Source: Trichosphaerium sp. ATCC 40318
Lineage: Eukaryota > Discosea > Flabellinia > Trichosidae
Direction of reading: 5' to 3'
Assembly: GCA_038496445.1 (NCBI GenBank)
Contig: JALMLS010000131.1
Location: 1-64,000 of the forward strand
Length of the DNA: 64,000 bases
Shown: piece by piece, positions 9,474 to 20,148 of the stretch
How the letters are laid out: every line of letters begins with the position of its first letter
Position numbering within the stretch: the first letter of the stretch is position 1
The notes under the pieces: generated by a model
Databases searched by the model: none
The model's input: the letters and a program-made list of their open reading frames with translations, nothing else
What the model was told of the DNA's origin: nothing
Program-made: the position numbers and the translations under genes

Positions 9474-11800
9474 TCATTTGTGTTCATCTTGGAGCAAATG
9501 GTTACGACACACAGAGTACTTACAAACACGAGTAGGAGAGAGTCTGTTTCTATCATTAGTAATTAAGCGACTAGCCTGTGAAAAGCTTCTTTCAGTCATT
9601 GCTTGAGAGGCTGGAATCGCTAAATATTTCTGAGCCAAAGATGCTAAGATTGGATACTTTTCTTTGTTTGTTCTCCACCATCTAAGCTCTTCGCCATCAT
9701 TAGTGGTTTTTATCGGTGGTTCTACCTTGTATCTTTCTAGTTCTTTGCTTGTATCAAGCGGAGTAGTAGGGGATGGTGCACTACTAAACAGAAGTAAGTA
9801 AACATTGAAACAAAAAAAAGTAAAACAGAAAAAAGACCAATACGTGAAGAATTGTCTCGCTTCTCCTGCTTCTGAAACTCCTCCTCTAGTGCTCACTGCA
9901 CTAGGTACTTCACCTTCAATACCCTTATTGTACAGTTAGTACGCATTATGTAAATTATTGTACTGTAGGCATGTTCTCATCTCTTGATACAGCTACAAGT
10001 TCATTAAATTCGGCTTCTAATATTTCCCAAGCTTCATCCTCGTCTCCATCAGTGAGGTGGTTGCAGCCCTTAAAGCGCGGATCAAGGACTGTTGCTAAGA
10101 GGGTAACAACAGGGAGCTCATCTCATATGAGACGTATGGCATTGAGATAGTTTGTAGCCACATTTTTGGTTTGTATTTGCATTTCATCAAGATTTTCATT
10201 TTCGGCAATTTCTTCCACTACACAAGTCAGTAAAAAACAATAATGAAGCTAAACAACACATACACGGATGAATCATCTCTTGGAGAAGCTTTTCTATCTT
10301 TTCTAAGGCCACCAACACCCATGATTGCGTTGTGTACTTCTCTGCTTCGAGAATTTCAATAGCATAAACTGTTGGTTGAAACAAAAGAATCATGTTCTCA
10401 ATAAAACTCCATTTCTCAAAGGAAAACTCAGGTACGTATGGCTACAAACAAAGTAAATATTTACACGTGCACAAAAAAACCAGTACATACCCTAAATCTA
10501 CTATCACATACTAGTCGGTAGTTTGTAAGCATTCGTCTCATTTCGTGAGCTTTTTTCAACATTGTAATTGTTGATGAGAAGCGTGTACAAGTATCACGTG
10601 GCAGTTTTTTGTATTGGTCACTGCAAAACGCTTTCCAGGCGCGTCTAAACGGATCTGAGCAGCTACACCTCGCAATAAACACTCTTAAGGGCTTGAGAAT
10701 GCTTTCTTCAATTTCTGGGATTAATGCTTTACGCATTGCGTTATTCAAGATGTGACAGAGGCAGCGAAGGTCAGTAACCATTCTAGGGTACCACCAATTA
10801 ATTTTATACAAGAACAATGGTAGTTAAACGTACTCAGAGGTATATTTCGCCACTTGGGCGAGTGTGTCTCTGCGAAGCTTTCTTGAAGAAAAGTAAGAAC
10901 AATAAATAATAAAAAAAACCCACAAAAAAAACTAGTCGTACCCAATAGTGAATTTAACTGAGGCCAATTCGCCTCCATCTGTTACACCAGCAACTGGTAA
11001 AACACCATCACCTAGCCACGCCACGTTTGAGCCATCCCACTCTCCACAAAGTACGTCAGCTACAAGTGAACCAATAGTTACCGCTGCCAAAAAAAGTAAG
11101 CAAAAAAAAAGTTTAAACAAAGTTGTTTCGTGCCTTTGTGGTCTTCTTCACAAGGCACCACACCTACCAACTTACGACACAATACATAGTCATCGGATAT
11201 CCAATGCATTGATATGCCAGCGTAATATTCTTTGGAAACTTTACTTTTCCAAAGATCGACTGCAAAGGTTGGTGACTTCGCTGTTTGAGTTATCAGCTTA
11301 GCTTCATTTATTGTTTTGTCGCTGAGTGCATCAGCCCGTAAAGTGATCTTGTTTCTCCCTGGTAGAATGAACCCAGGTACAGCATAATTAAACAATAGTT
11401 TAAAGTACCGTTTTGATACGAGGTGAAAAGGAAGATTGTGAGCAACAAAACAAATAGCCAACAAATCTATCAATTTCTAGCGAACAATTAGAAATTGCAA
11501 AAAACCACTTGTTATTACCTCTTGTTCCCCCGGTAATAAAGGCCGAATGGTTCTGGACACATACTTGTCCATAGGACCTGTTTTATCTTCTCCGTCAGCA
11601 AAAGAGTCTGTTTTGGAGTCGTAGCCATGTTTGGTGCGTAAGTGAGTTAACAGGTTGCTTGTTGATGTTCCTTTAGGTCGAGGCACAAAACAACTACAAC
11701 GTTTACACTGAAAGCCTCCATCAACATGTACAAAGTGTTTATACACTGGTGATCGCAGAGTACGAATACTACAAACCACTGTGTTTTTGGGCTCAGCCAT
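9474..11800 (-). pseudogene. hAT transposase with introns and one in-frame stop
   Basis: Starts MAEPKNTVVCSIRTLRS at 11800. Exon 1 is a BED zinc finger (CKRC, then HLRTKH). The core follows with SPTFAVDLWKSKVSKEYYAG (first catalytic-aspartate region), GVLPVAGVTDGG, RCLCHILNNAMRKAL and ATVLDPRFKGC. The last exon has YPILASLAQKYLAIPASQAM and ERSFSQASRLITNDRNRL, the hAT dimerisation domain, ending LLQDEHK. At least six introns with host-type junctions interrupt it; one appears to start with GC (GCACGA). A TGA at 10123-10125 falls in frame between NAIRLI and DELPVV, just before the conserved LDPRFK block, so this copy should make no full transposase unless the base is a sequencing error. Confidence 0.85.
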
Positions 11801-11874
11801 CTCGATGAATTGTGTAAATTCAAAAAGTCAATTCATAGTCCAATTTTTTTTGGTGTATTCAAATTTATTCTTTA

Positions 11875-11898
11875 TTTATTCTTAAACCAACATCATTA
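11875..11898 (-). repeat. hAT right terminal inverted repeat
   Basis: 24-bp terminal inverted repeat matching 9393-9416; followed by the second copy of the target duplication GTTTCAAC at 11899-11906. Confidence 0.93.
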
Positions 11899-12068
11899 GT
11901 TTCAACCCAAAAACGCAATAAGATAACGAATCGCTAGCACTACAATGTTGCGTGGAATAATTTTTTTGGTAAGTGCATAAATTACATTATTGTATTATAA
12001 AAACAATACGCGCGCTTTTACGCAATACTGCCGCCCTACTCACTTCATAGGATGCACCACACGTTTTT

Positions 12069-14317
12069 TTGTGCAGCAGTGTCGCTTTGTTCGTTTTTTG
12101 TTTTGTTGCATGCAGAAATAGCAGGCAAGTCATATTGCGAGCGCCACCGAAGCTAATCAAGCTGTGTAGATCCAGAAGTTTTGAATCATTGAGTACTTCC
12201 TTTTGCTGTGCAACTAAGTCTCGCACTTTATTGCTCCACGGAAACAAAGCACGTTGCTAACGCTGAGTAGATTTCGATGGATTCTTCGCTCAAGATATTG
12301 ATATAACGAGCGACGGACTTTTAGTTATTGCAACAGCGTCTGGCGTTGCTCTTCGTGGTTGTAGCTTATTGTTTATGGAATTAACCAACGGTACTCCAAT
12401 TGTAACACAAATCAAGTAACCGCCCTAAAAGGTACCATTCTACACAACCTTACAACATGGGAAGGTGGCGCATTTAGTGACAACCAGCCTCAGACCGTAC
12501 AAGTGGTAGCAAGTGGTAACATAATAACAGCGAAAACAACACCATCTGCAATAGTACGTACTCAAAAAGTGTCACCAGATTTTTCTTTAGAAAAAGGTGA
12601 TAACTTCCAAAAAGAAAAACTTTTTACTTGGGCGAGTAACCTTAGTCTATGGAAGTTTTATTCCTTCCATTAAATCTATAAAGACTAAGTAAAATTACAT
12701 TGATTAGAAGTGGTTATGCTCGTGACTTGCATTATCTTGTAAATAGCCTAACTTTGTTTAGACGATATTTAATTCGTCACGGGATCCTGTTCGAACACTT
12801 TCAGCGTCAGCTAATGGTATGTCAGTTTATAGTACTTTTTTTCCAATGTAGGAACCTAAATTTAATGTAGTGGCTCAAGCATGCCTACCTTTTCCAGAAG
12901 ACACAAGATTAAAAGCTTCAGATTATACATGGAAACAAGTAGCAATAAATTCTGAAGAAACACAAGTTGCCATCTCAATGAGGCTCGGGTTTATAGTTGT
13001 ATTGAGTATAGTGGATGGTACGTGCTGTTTTTATTTTTGTTTTGTAATAAACTGTCTTTCTGATGGATCCCCGTTTATTTTTAGACACATTTCTATATTG
13101 TATTCCACTTCCTGTTGAAGGACCTCAGGCTTTTAGAAGCATTATTGGTCAAGGTATTAATTTTGTAAGCAGTGAACTACTACTGGCTACAACATACACA
13201 ATATCAGATACAACTAGTGGTGGCGTTTATCTTTTAAATCACACTTGTGCGTGGCTTGTGCTTTTTTTCTAAAAGTTTTTCGATTCTTATAGATTATTAG
13301 CTGTAATTCGCGAAGTTGCTGCTCCAGAAAATGTTACTGATATTGACTACTTTCAAGTAAAGGTGTGGGGTGCCAATTTTGTAATTGGAGCATCTTCAAG
13401 GTATGGTTTACTTGAAAACGTTGCTGAAGGCAGTCTGATGTTCTTTGGAAACTGTACTGGAACATGCCAATCAGGTGTTGTTCTCCCAAGTGGTGCGAAC
13501 ACTACTTAGTTTATTGTTTCTTCGCAGATCTAATTGTGTAATAAAGGCGGGTTTGTTGCGGCCGTAGAAAACACAGTAGATGTATATTCACCACTAGTGC
13601 TGCCTCCCTCGACAGTTCCACCTACGACCATGGCACCTACCACAACAGCGGCGCCCACAACTATGGCGCCTGTAGACCCTAATTGTGAGATACCATCATG
13701 CGAAAATGTAACTATTACACATCGTGTTTTGAATTTAACACGTGCTGGTTTTGAAAGGTAAGATAAGATTGGTTTTTTTCTTTTGGTGTTAGTTAATTCT
13801 AGTTTTCTTCTTTAGGGACTGCAGTATTAGAAAATGTAACGTTTGTGCTTCCTACTAATATTATCAACGACCAAGCACCTATTGTGTTTGCAGACACTTG
13901 TCCTGATATTCGTAATCTGACAATAATTACTTCCGAAAATGATGGTGGAATGTACCCTGTTACTATAATCTCAGTACCTGATTTTTGTACTGATCTTGAT
14001 TTCACACAAATTAAGGTCGATGAAGACCTTTGCACTAGAACAGGCAAGTATACTTTAAGTGAATTACTGTTTATTTATTATTTTTTATTATCGTAGATAC
14101 CTCAAGGTTAGGTATAGTTAATATATTGCTTTCACAATGCTCTACTGAGTCAAGTATTTCAAATAGTATTCCTACATGGATGTGGATTGCTGGTATAGGT
14201 GATTTTGTGGCTATTATGGTGGCTGTTGTTTCATTTATGGCGTTGTACAAGAAAATGAGGAGGAAGAAACAGCTCGCTAGTAACTTCAATTTTCCTGTTG
14301 CAGTAGCTTCACAATAG
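12069..14317 (+). CDS. Type I membrane protein with propeller-like extracellular repeats
   Basis: Proposed start MCSSVALFVFCFVACRN gives a signal-peptide-like N terminus. Later exons carry short beta-rich repeats of FG-GAP/propeller character (DIDITSDGLLVIATASGVAL; DYTWKQVAINSEETQVAIS; DYFQVKVWGANFVIGASS), a Thr/Pro stalk (PPSTVPPTTMAPTTTAAPTT), Cys- and Asn-glycosylation-site-containing segments (CENVTITHRVLNLT; VLENVTFVLPTNII), one transmembrane helix (MWIAGIGDFVAIMVAVVSFM) and a short basic tail (KKMRRKKQLAS) ending at 14317. About nine introns. One donor is GCAAGT and several are GTACGT or GTGCGT. Residues 40-60 and the exons at 12560-12840 can be spliced in more than one way. It is probably a surface or adhesion-like protein; its ligand is unknown. 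Confidence 0.55.
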
Positions 14318-14509
14318 TGTCAATTGAAACAGGTATTGTAAAAGGAATATAATAAAGCAATTAAATACATTTTTCAATGCTGACTTGTCAAAAATCAAAA
14401 AAAAAAAACCACGAGAATCGTGTTTTGTCTCAATGAATTACTCAGAACTGTTTACTCGCTCTGTTTTGTTTTCTTTCTTTGTTGAAGCCGCTTCTTGTCT
14501 ACTTTAAAA

Positions 14510-15899
14510 ATGCACCTACGCCAAAGAGATCGCGAGAATACAAGGGTACATTACAATAATAAACGGTACTCTGCTTGTCTTGAAAACGCAGAAAAAGTTC
14601 TGCGATACAAGCCACGAGACGTTATACAATGGTTTTATAAAGGTGAGTAGCAGTTGTTCAGGAATTGCTGATGTTCTTAAAGGTTTGTCTCTTTACTTCC
14701 TGAAGCAGTACGAAAGGTCTCTTGAGTGCTATGAGATAGTTCTTCGCCTAAACCCGGATGAAGTAAAAACCTATCAAGCGCTTACAAACAAAGGTGCTTG
14801 TCTCCGTCGGCTTCGCCGTTTCGAATCAGCTATAGAGTGCTACGGTACAATACACTTTTTTTTTAGATTTGTAGAATGTTGACATAGCCGATTATGATCC
14901 TAATACTTGGTTTGCTAGATCAGGCGATGGCACTACGGAAGCTATGTAAACAAAACTACACGCCTATGTACAATAAGGGTATTGCCTATGATAGTGCTAA
15001 GAAGTATAAAGAAGCAATCAAATGCTATGATCACTGCCTACAATATGCACCAAACGACTACGAGGCTTTAACCAATAAGGTGTGTTTTATTTTTCAGTAG
15101 GTGCAAACAACAAACTCAATTACGCTACAGGGCGATGCGCTTGATGAACTTGGTCAGCATGAAGAAGCTATTAACATGTATCTACATGCGCTGAGACTAA
15201 ACAAATCTTACGCAAAGGCATCAAGACACTTACGAATCGCTATGAATCACTACAGGGGATCAGGTTAGCATGATTGTGTTTTTTGTAGAGTAGTTTTAAA
15301 ACAGAAACGCGTAAAGCTCACTTTTTACTCAGCACCACTTACGCGACTATGCGAGGTTGTACTAGTGAATAAGGTTGTGGGTATTTCTACAGCTGTAAAA
15401 TGCTACCAGATAGCTTCTATTGTCAATGTAGAAGAATTAAAGAAAGCGAGTTTGTCGTTCATTTTAAAGAACTATGACGCTTGTTTACAATCTATTCCAG
15501 TTACGTCCTATTAACGCATAAGCGCCTGTAGCTTACTTTTTCCGAAGAGTAATTTTAAACTACGATATCACGAAGCAACTCAATTGTATAACATAGTAGA
15601 GAACATCGCAAATGCGCAAGGTACCAACGTAGTTATTTCGTTCGTTCGCATTTTACGCTTTGTTTTTTCTTACTTTTTTCTTATTCTTTGTACTAGCTTC
15701 TAATAATATTGTTTGTACTCTTTGCAATATGGATGAACTACATAAAGATAAGCGGCATATCTGTACATTATGCAAAAGACATACATGCAAAGGTTGCCGT
15801 TATTCCAAAGCATCTCGCGTGTTTTGTAACAGTTGTATTGTTATTTGGACACCAATTGAAGAATACACCAGGATTCTAGAACAGAAGTCCTGTGAATAA
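14510..15899 (+). CDS. TPR - BACK-like - FYVE-type zinc finger protein
   Basis: Starts MHLRQRDRENTRVHYNNKRY. About five TPR helices pairs follow (LYFLKQYERSLECYEIVLRL; LRRLRRFESAIECYDQAMAL; GIAYDSAKKYKEAIKCYDHC; DALDELGQHEEAINMYLHAL). After HYRGS there is either a stop (TAG 15266-15268) or an intron (GTTAGC...CAG). Splicing continues the frame into APLTRLCEVVLVNKVVG and AVKCYQIASIVNVEELKKAS, a BTB-linked BACK-like helical segment. The end is an eight-cysteine finger: CTLC, then RHICTLCKRHTCKGC, then CNSC, spaced like a FYVE or FYVE-related domain, ending ILEQKSCE. No start codon is available for the second half alone, which favours one gene. FYVE fingers usually bind PI3P on endosomes; the basic patch here is not canonical. 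Confidence 0.6.
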
Positions 15900-16083
15900 A
15901 ATGTTAGAACCAGTTTGATGAATAAAACGCTTCCGGTGCAAACTATAGTTTTGAAGCACAAAATCTAAGTTGAGGTACCTTAGGAACAGTGCAACCACCA
16001 AGAGAAGTTTACCAAATACGGCAACTAAACGAGCAAATATGGTTAAAACCTGAAAAGTAGTTCATTTATTGTACTTGCATCCA

Positions 16084-16728
16084 ATGAAGCTCTTAATAGC
16101 CCTTGTATCTCTTATAGTGTTAGTACACGCACGCTTGTGTACGGTACCCGTTCCTTGCAAGGCTATGACCGTAGGAAGAGACGGGTACCTGTGGAGGACT
16201 CAGTACTTATACAACTGCGCTCATTGCGAAAGTGCAAACGTCAAGTGCAAGAACTCTGCCCTCGTTCCTATTCGCAACGGAAAAACGACAATCTACAGGC
16301 GCGAATGCGTGGTAATGGGAATAAAGTACAATCAGCGACTTCTGGCCGCACCAAAAACAGATTATGCAGATGTTGATTTTAGCAGGCGTGTATCATGCCT
16401 AAAAGCGTCTAACATTGCATCGAGGCAGATAAAGAACGATCTAAGGCTTTTCGGTCCTCACAAAGATAAAATGCTTTGTTTCAACCCGTTCAACGAGGAA
16501 GTACTCCCTTCTTTGGTAGATAGCAAATACAATACAGATAGATTGGTATTAAATATTATGGTTAACAGGAACACTTGCATAAGAAATTACTATCCATTAG
16601 ATGGTGATCTTGTTGTCTGTAATGTTCCTGGAAGAACAACCTCTACACCTAACCATAAAAAGTCTCGAGGTAGTTCCTATAGAACTAATCACTTTAGAAG
16701 TGTTTTTCGGAACATGAGATTCAAATAA
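16084..16728 (+). CDS. Secreted cysteine-containing protein, intronless
   Basis: Single open frame of about 214 residues. MKLLIALVSLIVLVHA is a clear signal peptide, so I use the second ATG (16084) rather than the one at 16069. The mature part has about ten cysteines (CTVPVPC, NCAHCESANVKC, RRECV, VSCL, MLCF, NTCI, VVCNV) and a basic, Ser/Arg-rich C terminus. No transmembrane segment or GPI signal is visible. I know no family for it. The 3' flank has a CACGTG at 16734. Probably an extracellular or vacuolar protein. Confidence 0.7.
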   Translation: MKLLIALVSLIVLVHARLCTVPVPCKAMTVGRDGYLWRTQYLYNCAHCESANVKCKNSALVPIRNGKTTIYRRECVVMGIKYNQRLLAAPKTDYADVDFSRRVSCLKASNIASRQIKNDLRLFGPHKDKMLCFNPFNEEVLPSLVDSKYNTDRLVLNIMVNRNTCIRNYYPLDGDLVVCNVPGRTTSTPNHKKSRGSSYRTNHFRSVFRNMRFK

Positions 16729-16956
16729 GAATGCACGTGTTTTAAATAAACGAACATTTGTTTTCCTTGTCCTAGTAGATTCAACAAAAATATATCAAAG
16801 TCATTTTCAAATCATAATACTGTTTGCTGTCTCCTTTTGTTTTATCGTAACTTTGCAGAAAACAATCTCGATAGTAGTACTACACCACACTGTTCAAAGA
16901 CCGCTGTTTATACTACTACGTTTTACAGCTCTAGGTTAAAGTATCCTTGGATCTCC

Positions 16957-17583
16957 CTACAGTTTACCATCTTCCGTGGTTACAACAACACTGTAACCTT
17001 TTATATTTCCTCCAATCGTAGCGTTGCTATAGTGCCCTTGATATTTAATACAAAATCCGTTACAGTTCCGCTTAATTGGGCCATACTTAAGGTATAGGTG
17101 ACCGTTTGATCCCACGTATTGAGAAGCAGTCGCGCCTAGTAATAAATTCATAAGACAGACATAAAAAGCATGTTTAACGAACCGGCAATTTGGTTGTACT
17201 GTACAACCTTTGGCATTTGAATTGGCTCATTAGGTCGGAACATATAACCACACCACGCAACGTCCATTGGCTGTTATTGCTAATGAGAACAAAAAAGTAT
17301 CAAAAACTCATAACGCACTTCTCCAACACCATAAGAATACCCATCAAGGCGATATTTATACATAACACCACATCCTGTAAAGAATTAGGGATGACAAAAA
17401 ACTTTCAGGATAAACCTGTTGTACCAGCTACTAAAGGGTACATATGTGGTAATAACGTTGTGCCCAGTCAAATCCTTGCGTTGGTGGATCACCACTTGCA
17501 GTTCCCTCACTGTGGTGATTGTAGCACAATACGATTGTCTCTGCGTAGAATGTATCAGTGTAGAGAGCGCCAGATGCTGCCAT
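16957..17583 (-). CDS. Possible small secreted-type protein gene, model weak
   Basis: Several short minus-strand stretches read as protein and can be joined by plausible introns: MAASGALYTDTFYAETIVL and GTASGDPPTQGFDWAQ near 17460-17583; CGVMYKYRLDGYSYGVGEVR near 17310-17380; MDVAWCGYMFRPNEPIQMPK near 17200-17260; and a last part with GLYLKYGP-like or TVTYTLSMAQLSGTVTDF frames near 16960-17120. The junctions are not unique, no family is recognised, and the start is uncertain. Treat the coordinates as an envelope. Confidence 0.3.
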
Positions 17584-17633
17584 TAGTGAAAGAGTAAGCG
17601 ATGTTTACAGCTGTTGACCAAAATATTAGTTCC

Positions 17634-17995
17634 TAAGGAACTTGAGATAGTGCCTAATACATTGTATCCTCACGTGTTAAAGTATTACGCTTCATACTTG
17701 CCCTATCGATAGGTAGGTAGACTTTGATTTGAATCATGACTACTTTTTCAATGACCCCACTAGAGTATGCAGTATTTATTATAGTTCGTGATGCTAATTG
17801 AGCAAGTGATTTTTAGCCAGGTCTTATGAATAGCAAAAGCATTAAATGACCGAACACGTGTTCAGCTACGATCTTTCTTCTCAACACCTTAATGGAGCAA
17901 CCAAGGCTTTAAAGTATTACAGAGTTTAATATTGTGCGTGAGTGTTTACGCAAGTAAGTTAAAGAACTTTTATCATTGATAACGGAGCTTATGTT
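17634..17995. other. Intergenic, nothing assigned
   Basis: About 360 bp between the weak gene and the ADP-ribosylglycohydrolase gene. It contains two CACGTG sites (about 17672 and 17859). No sustained reading frame or RNA gene was seen. Confidence 0.5.
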
Positions 17996-19580
17996 TTACA
18001 TTTTGTTTCTTTTTTTGAAGTTTTTATCATTCTTGTTTTTCGTCGGAGTGTGGTTCCATTTTTGTCTCACCTCTGCATACTATTGACTCATTAACATTGT
18101 ATAAGTATTTATATGTATGTTACTTACCCATGCTTTCTGTTCATTACCGAGTGTAGACTCACGTTTCATAAAAGAGTACATTTCTTCTAAAAATGAAGAA
18201 TCTTTTTCAACCAATAAGTTACAATAAGTTTCAATCCTTTCTCTATCATATAGCCTTTCTTTTGGTATCCAAGCATGTCCAAAACGCGCACCAAGTACGC
18301 TACCACAAATAGCAGCAACAGTATCAGTGTCATACCTACACAATTGGTTGGAAAAGACAAATAAACCCGAAAAAAATGATGAAAAAGCTTAAAATGTACC
18401 CCAAAAGAACTATTTCTCTGAGTATTTCTTGTGGTTCAATATCATCTAATAATGCCATAATAACACCATGGCATCCGCCTAGAATAGCGAAGCCTTGATT
18501 ACAATGACATACTGTAAACCTTGAGTATTTCTTTCCATTTTCAGACAAGAATTTCCTAATTGCCGATCTGTCACTCATCAACTTCGGTTTATTGAATACA
18601 GCAGCCAAAGTATCACTCACTAATATCCATCCATTAGCAACAAAAGCATACAATCAAAGCAAATAGTAAGCATTAACTTACCTATATGAGCATCTTTTCT
18701 ATCAACCTCCCAAGCCTTCTTTTCATCAGACACCCAACGTTTTTCTTCTTCACGAACAACACCTGAAATCTTAGTTCGAATTTCAGCTACACTATCTCCA
18801 TTTACAAAGCAATAAACAGCGTAAGCTGTTGCTATATATAAACGTAAGTATGTATCAATACATTAGAGCTCTAATAGATGGTACCAAAAGCAATTGAAGC
18901 AGCAGTAATAGATCCATGTGTCATCAATGTAGATTCATAACAAACAGTCTTTAACAAATCGAGGTTATCAGCATAAACAGCGCCTATAGGTCCAATACGC
19001 ATAGCAGCACCCATTCCACTTGAATCACTACCAGATTTCTCAGGAGGTGATTTACGTTTTAAAGCCTTGACAGCCTGTGAGAAGTTTCTACCAAATCCTC
19101 TCCAAGCACTATTATTGCAACAAAATTAGGCCAATGTTTTACACTAGTTCACGTGCTTTGTACGCATTCCCTCGGTGAGCCACTTAGTCCATGCTGCAGT
19201 AGACCATTCTGGTTGCCTCATGCAACAGTTTATAAGCGCCATAGCTTGTTGAGTGTCGTCTGAGTGGTAACTTTAATAAAAGTGTCAATTCATTAGGTGC
19301 ATCGGCCTGTACGTACCCAAGAGGTCTCATTTTTTTAAAAAATCGGCTTTTTATGTTCTTTGAGTACGTTTGAGCTTTTTCAAAGTCAAAAGCCTCTGGA
19401 AACTCTCTGTACTCTCCAAATACGTGTTTAATATTGTTTTGACGCCATCCTTCCATAGGACAGCCGAAAACATCTGCGTGTTGTTATTTTTATGTTAAAA
19501 GTCTTTATAATACCTCCCCAAGCTAATCCCCATAGGCTGCCTGCAATTTTATCTTCTTTAGAAACCTGAGGAGCTGCCAT
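17996..19580 (-). CDS. ADP-ribosylglycohydrolase family protein
   Basis: Starts MAAPQVSKEDKIAGSLWGLA at 19580. Family motifs appear in order: DKIAGSLWGLAWG (the N-terminal G-x-x-x-G region), SDDTQQAMALINCCMRQPEW (metal-binding DDT), SGMGAAMRIGPIGAVY (the GxGMGAAMR..P block), MTHGS-type loop before AASIA, then CRYDTDTVAAICGSVLGARF (the second metal site, DTDT). These ADP-ribosyl or related N-glycosidic hydrolases bind two magnesium ions; the key Asp/Thr residues are all present. About seven introns. The last exon is short and basic (YAEVRQKWNHTPTKN...KRNKM) and ends at 17996. ARH enzymes remove ADP-ribose from proteins or small molecules; which substrate applies here is not readable from sequence. 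Confidence 0.85.
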
Positions 19581-20148
19581 TGTAACGACTTTCAAATAAT
19601 AGCCTCTTAGCAAGACAATCGTTCACAGAACTCATACAGGAAATATCTACGATATTTATCGCTTTAGTACTACTCTTTTCTTTGGACTTGCCAACGAAGA
19701 ATGCTCACTAAATGTACTGGCCGTGCATACACTTACGGTGTTACACGTGCTTTTTTTCGTTGAAATTAGAATTGCAAAATACACAGTTTACTACTACTAT
19801 TGCATTCACTGTCCATCTCCGTTTGCAAAAAAAACAAAGTGTATAAACTAGATATATTTTATCTCACAAGCATTGCAGGGAATTAGCCTAGAATAGTTAC
19901 ATCTCGTCTCCTTTGTGGACAACAACTACTTGTCGCACAAGCGTTATCAAAAAAGATAGACAAGCTATCAACGGAACTCTTGTAGAAGTCAACATAACCT
20001 CAAAACAATTGATAGACTCATGTGAATTTAGCATAACCTTCCTTAGAGTCCGTATATAAAACACATACATACAACAGTAATCTTTGTTTTATATTGGTTT
20101 TTTTACATTTGCGGTTTTTGTTGGTTGTTTTCTTGGGTTTTTTTTTGA
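19581..20148. other. Intergenic with one possible unassigned exon
   Basis: Contains CACGTG at 19744-19749. A plus-strand frame at about 19891-20059 is open after a TAG acceptor and reads NSYISSPLWTTTTCRTSVIK, then INGTLVEVNITSKQLIDSC, stop TAA. It has no start codon of its own and no upstream exon that I can join, so I do not call a gene. Confidence 0.3.

Larger units (their letters stand above)
9393..11898 (-). mobile_element. hAT-family DNA transposon
   Basis: A 2506-bp element bounded by 24-bp perfect terminal inverted repeats starting TAATGATGTTGGTTTAAGAA (9393-9416 and 11875-11898). It is flanked on both sides by the 8-bp direct repeat GTTTCAAC (9385-9392 and 11899-11906). An 8-bp target-site duplication with a BED finger and a hAT dimerisation domain inside is diagnostic for the hAT superfamily. 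The intact duplication and matching termini point to a fairly recent insertion. Confidence 0.93.

Noticed and set aside
11987-12247. Minus-strand open frame of 86 codons starting MFPWSNKVRDLVAQQKEV
   Set aside because: It overlaps the proposed signal-peptide exon of the plus-strand membrane protein, has no recognised domain, and no downstream exon could be joined. It cannot be fully excluded.
16837-17597. Plus-strand open frames of 86 and 135 codons
   Set aside because: The composition looks random; minus-strand segments in the same interval look more protein-like, though that gene too is weak.
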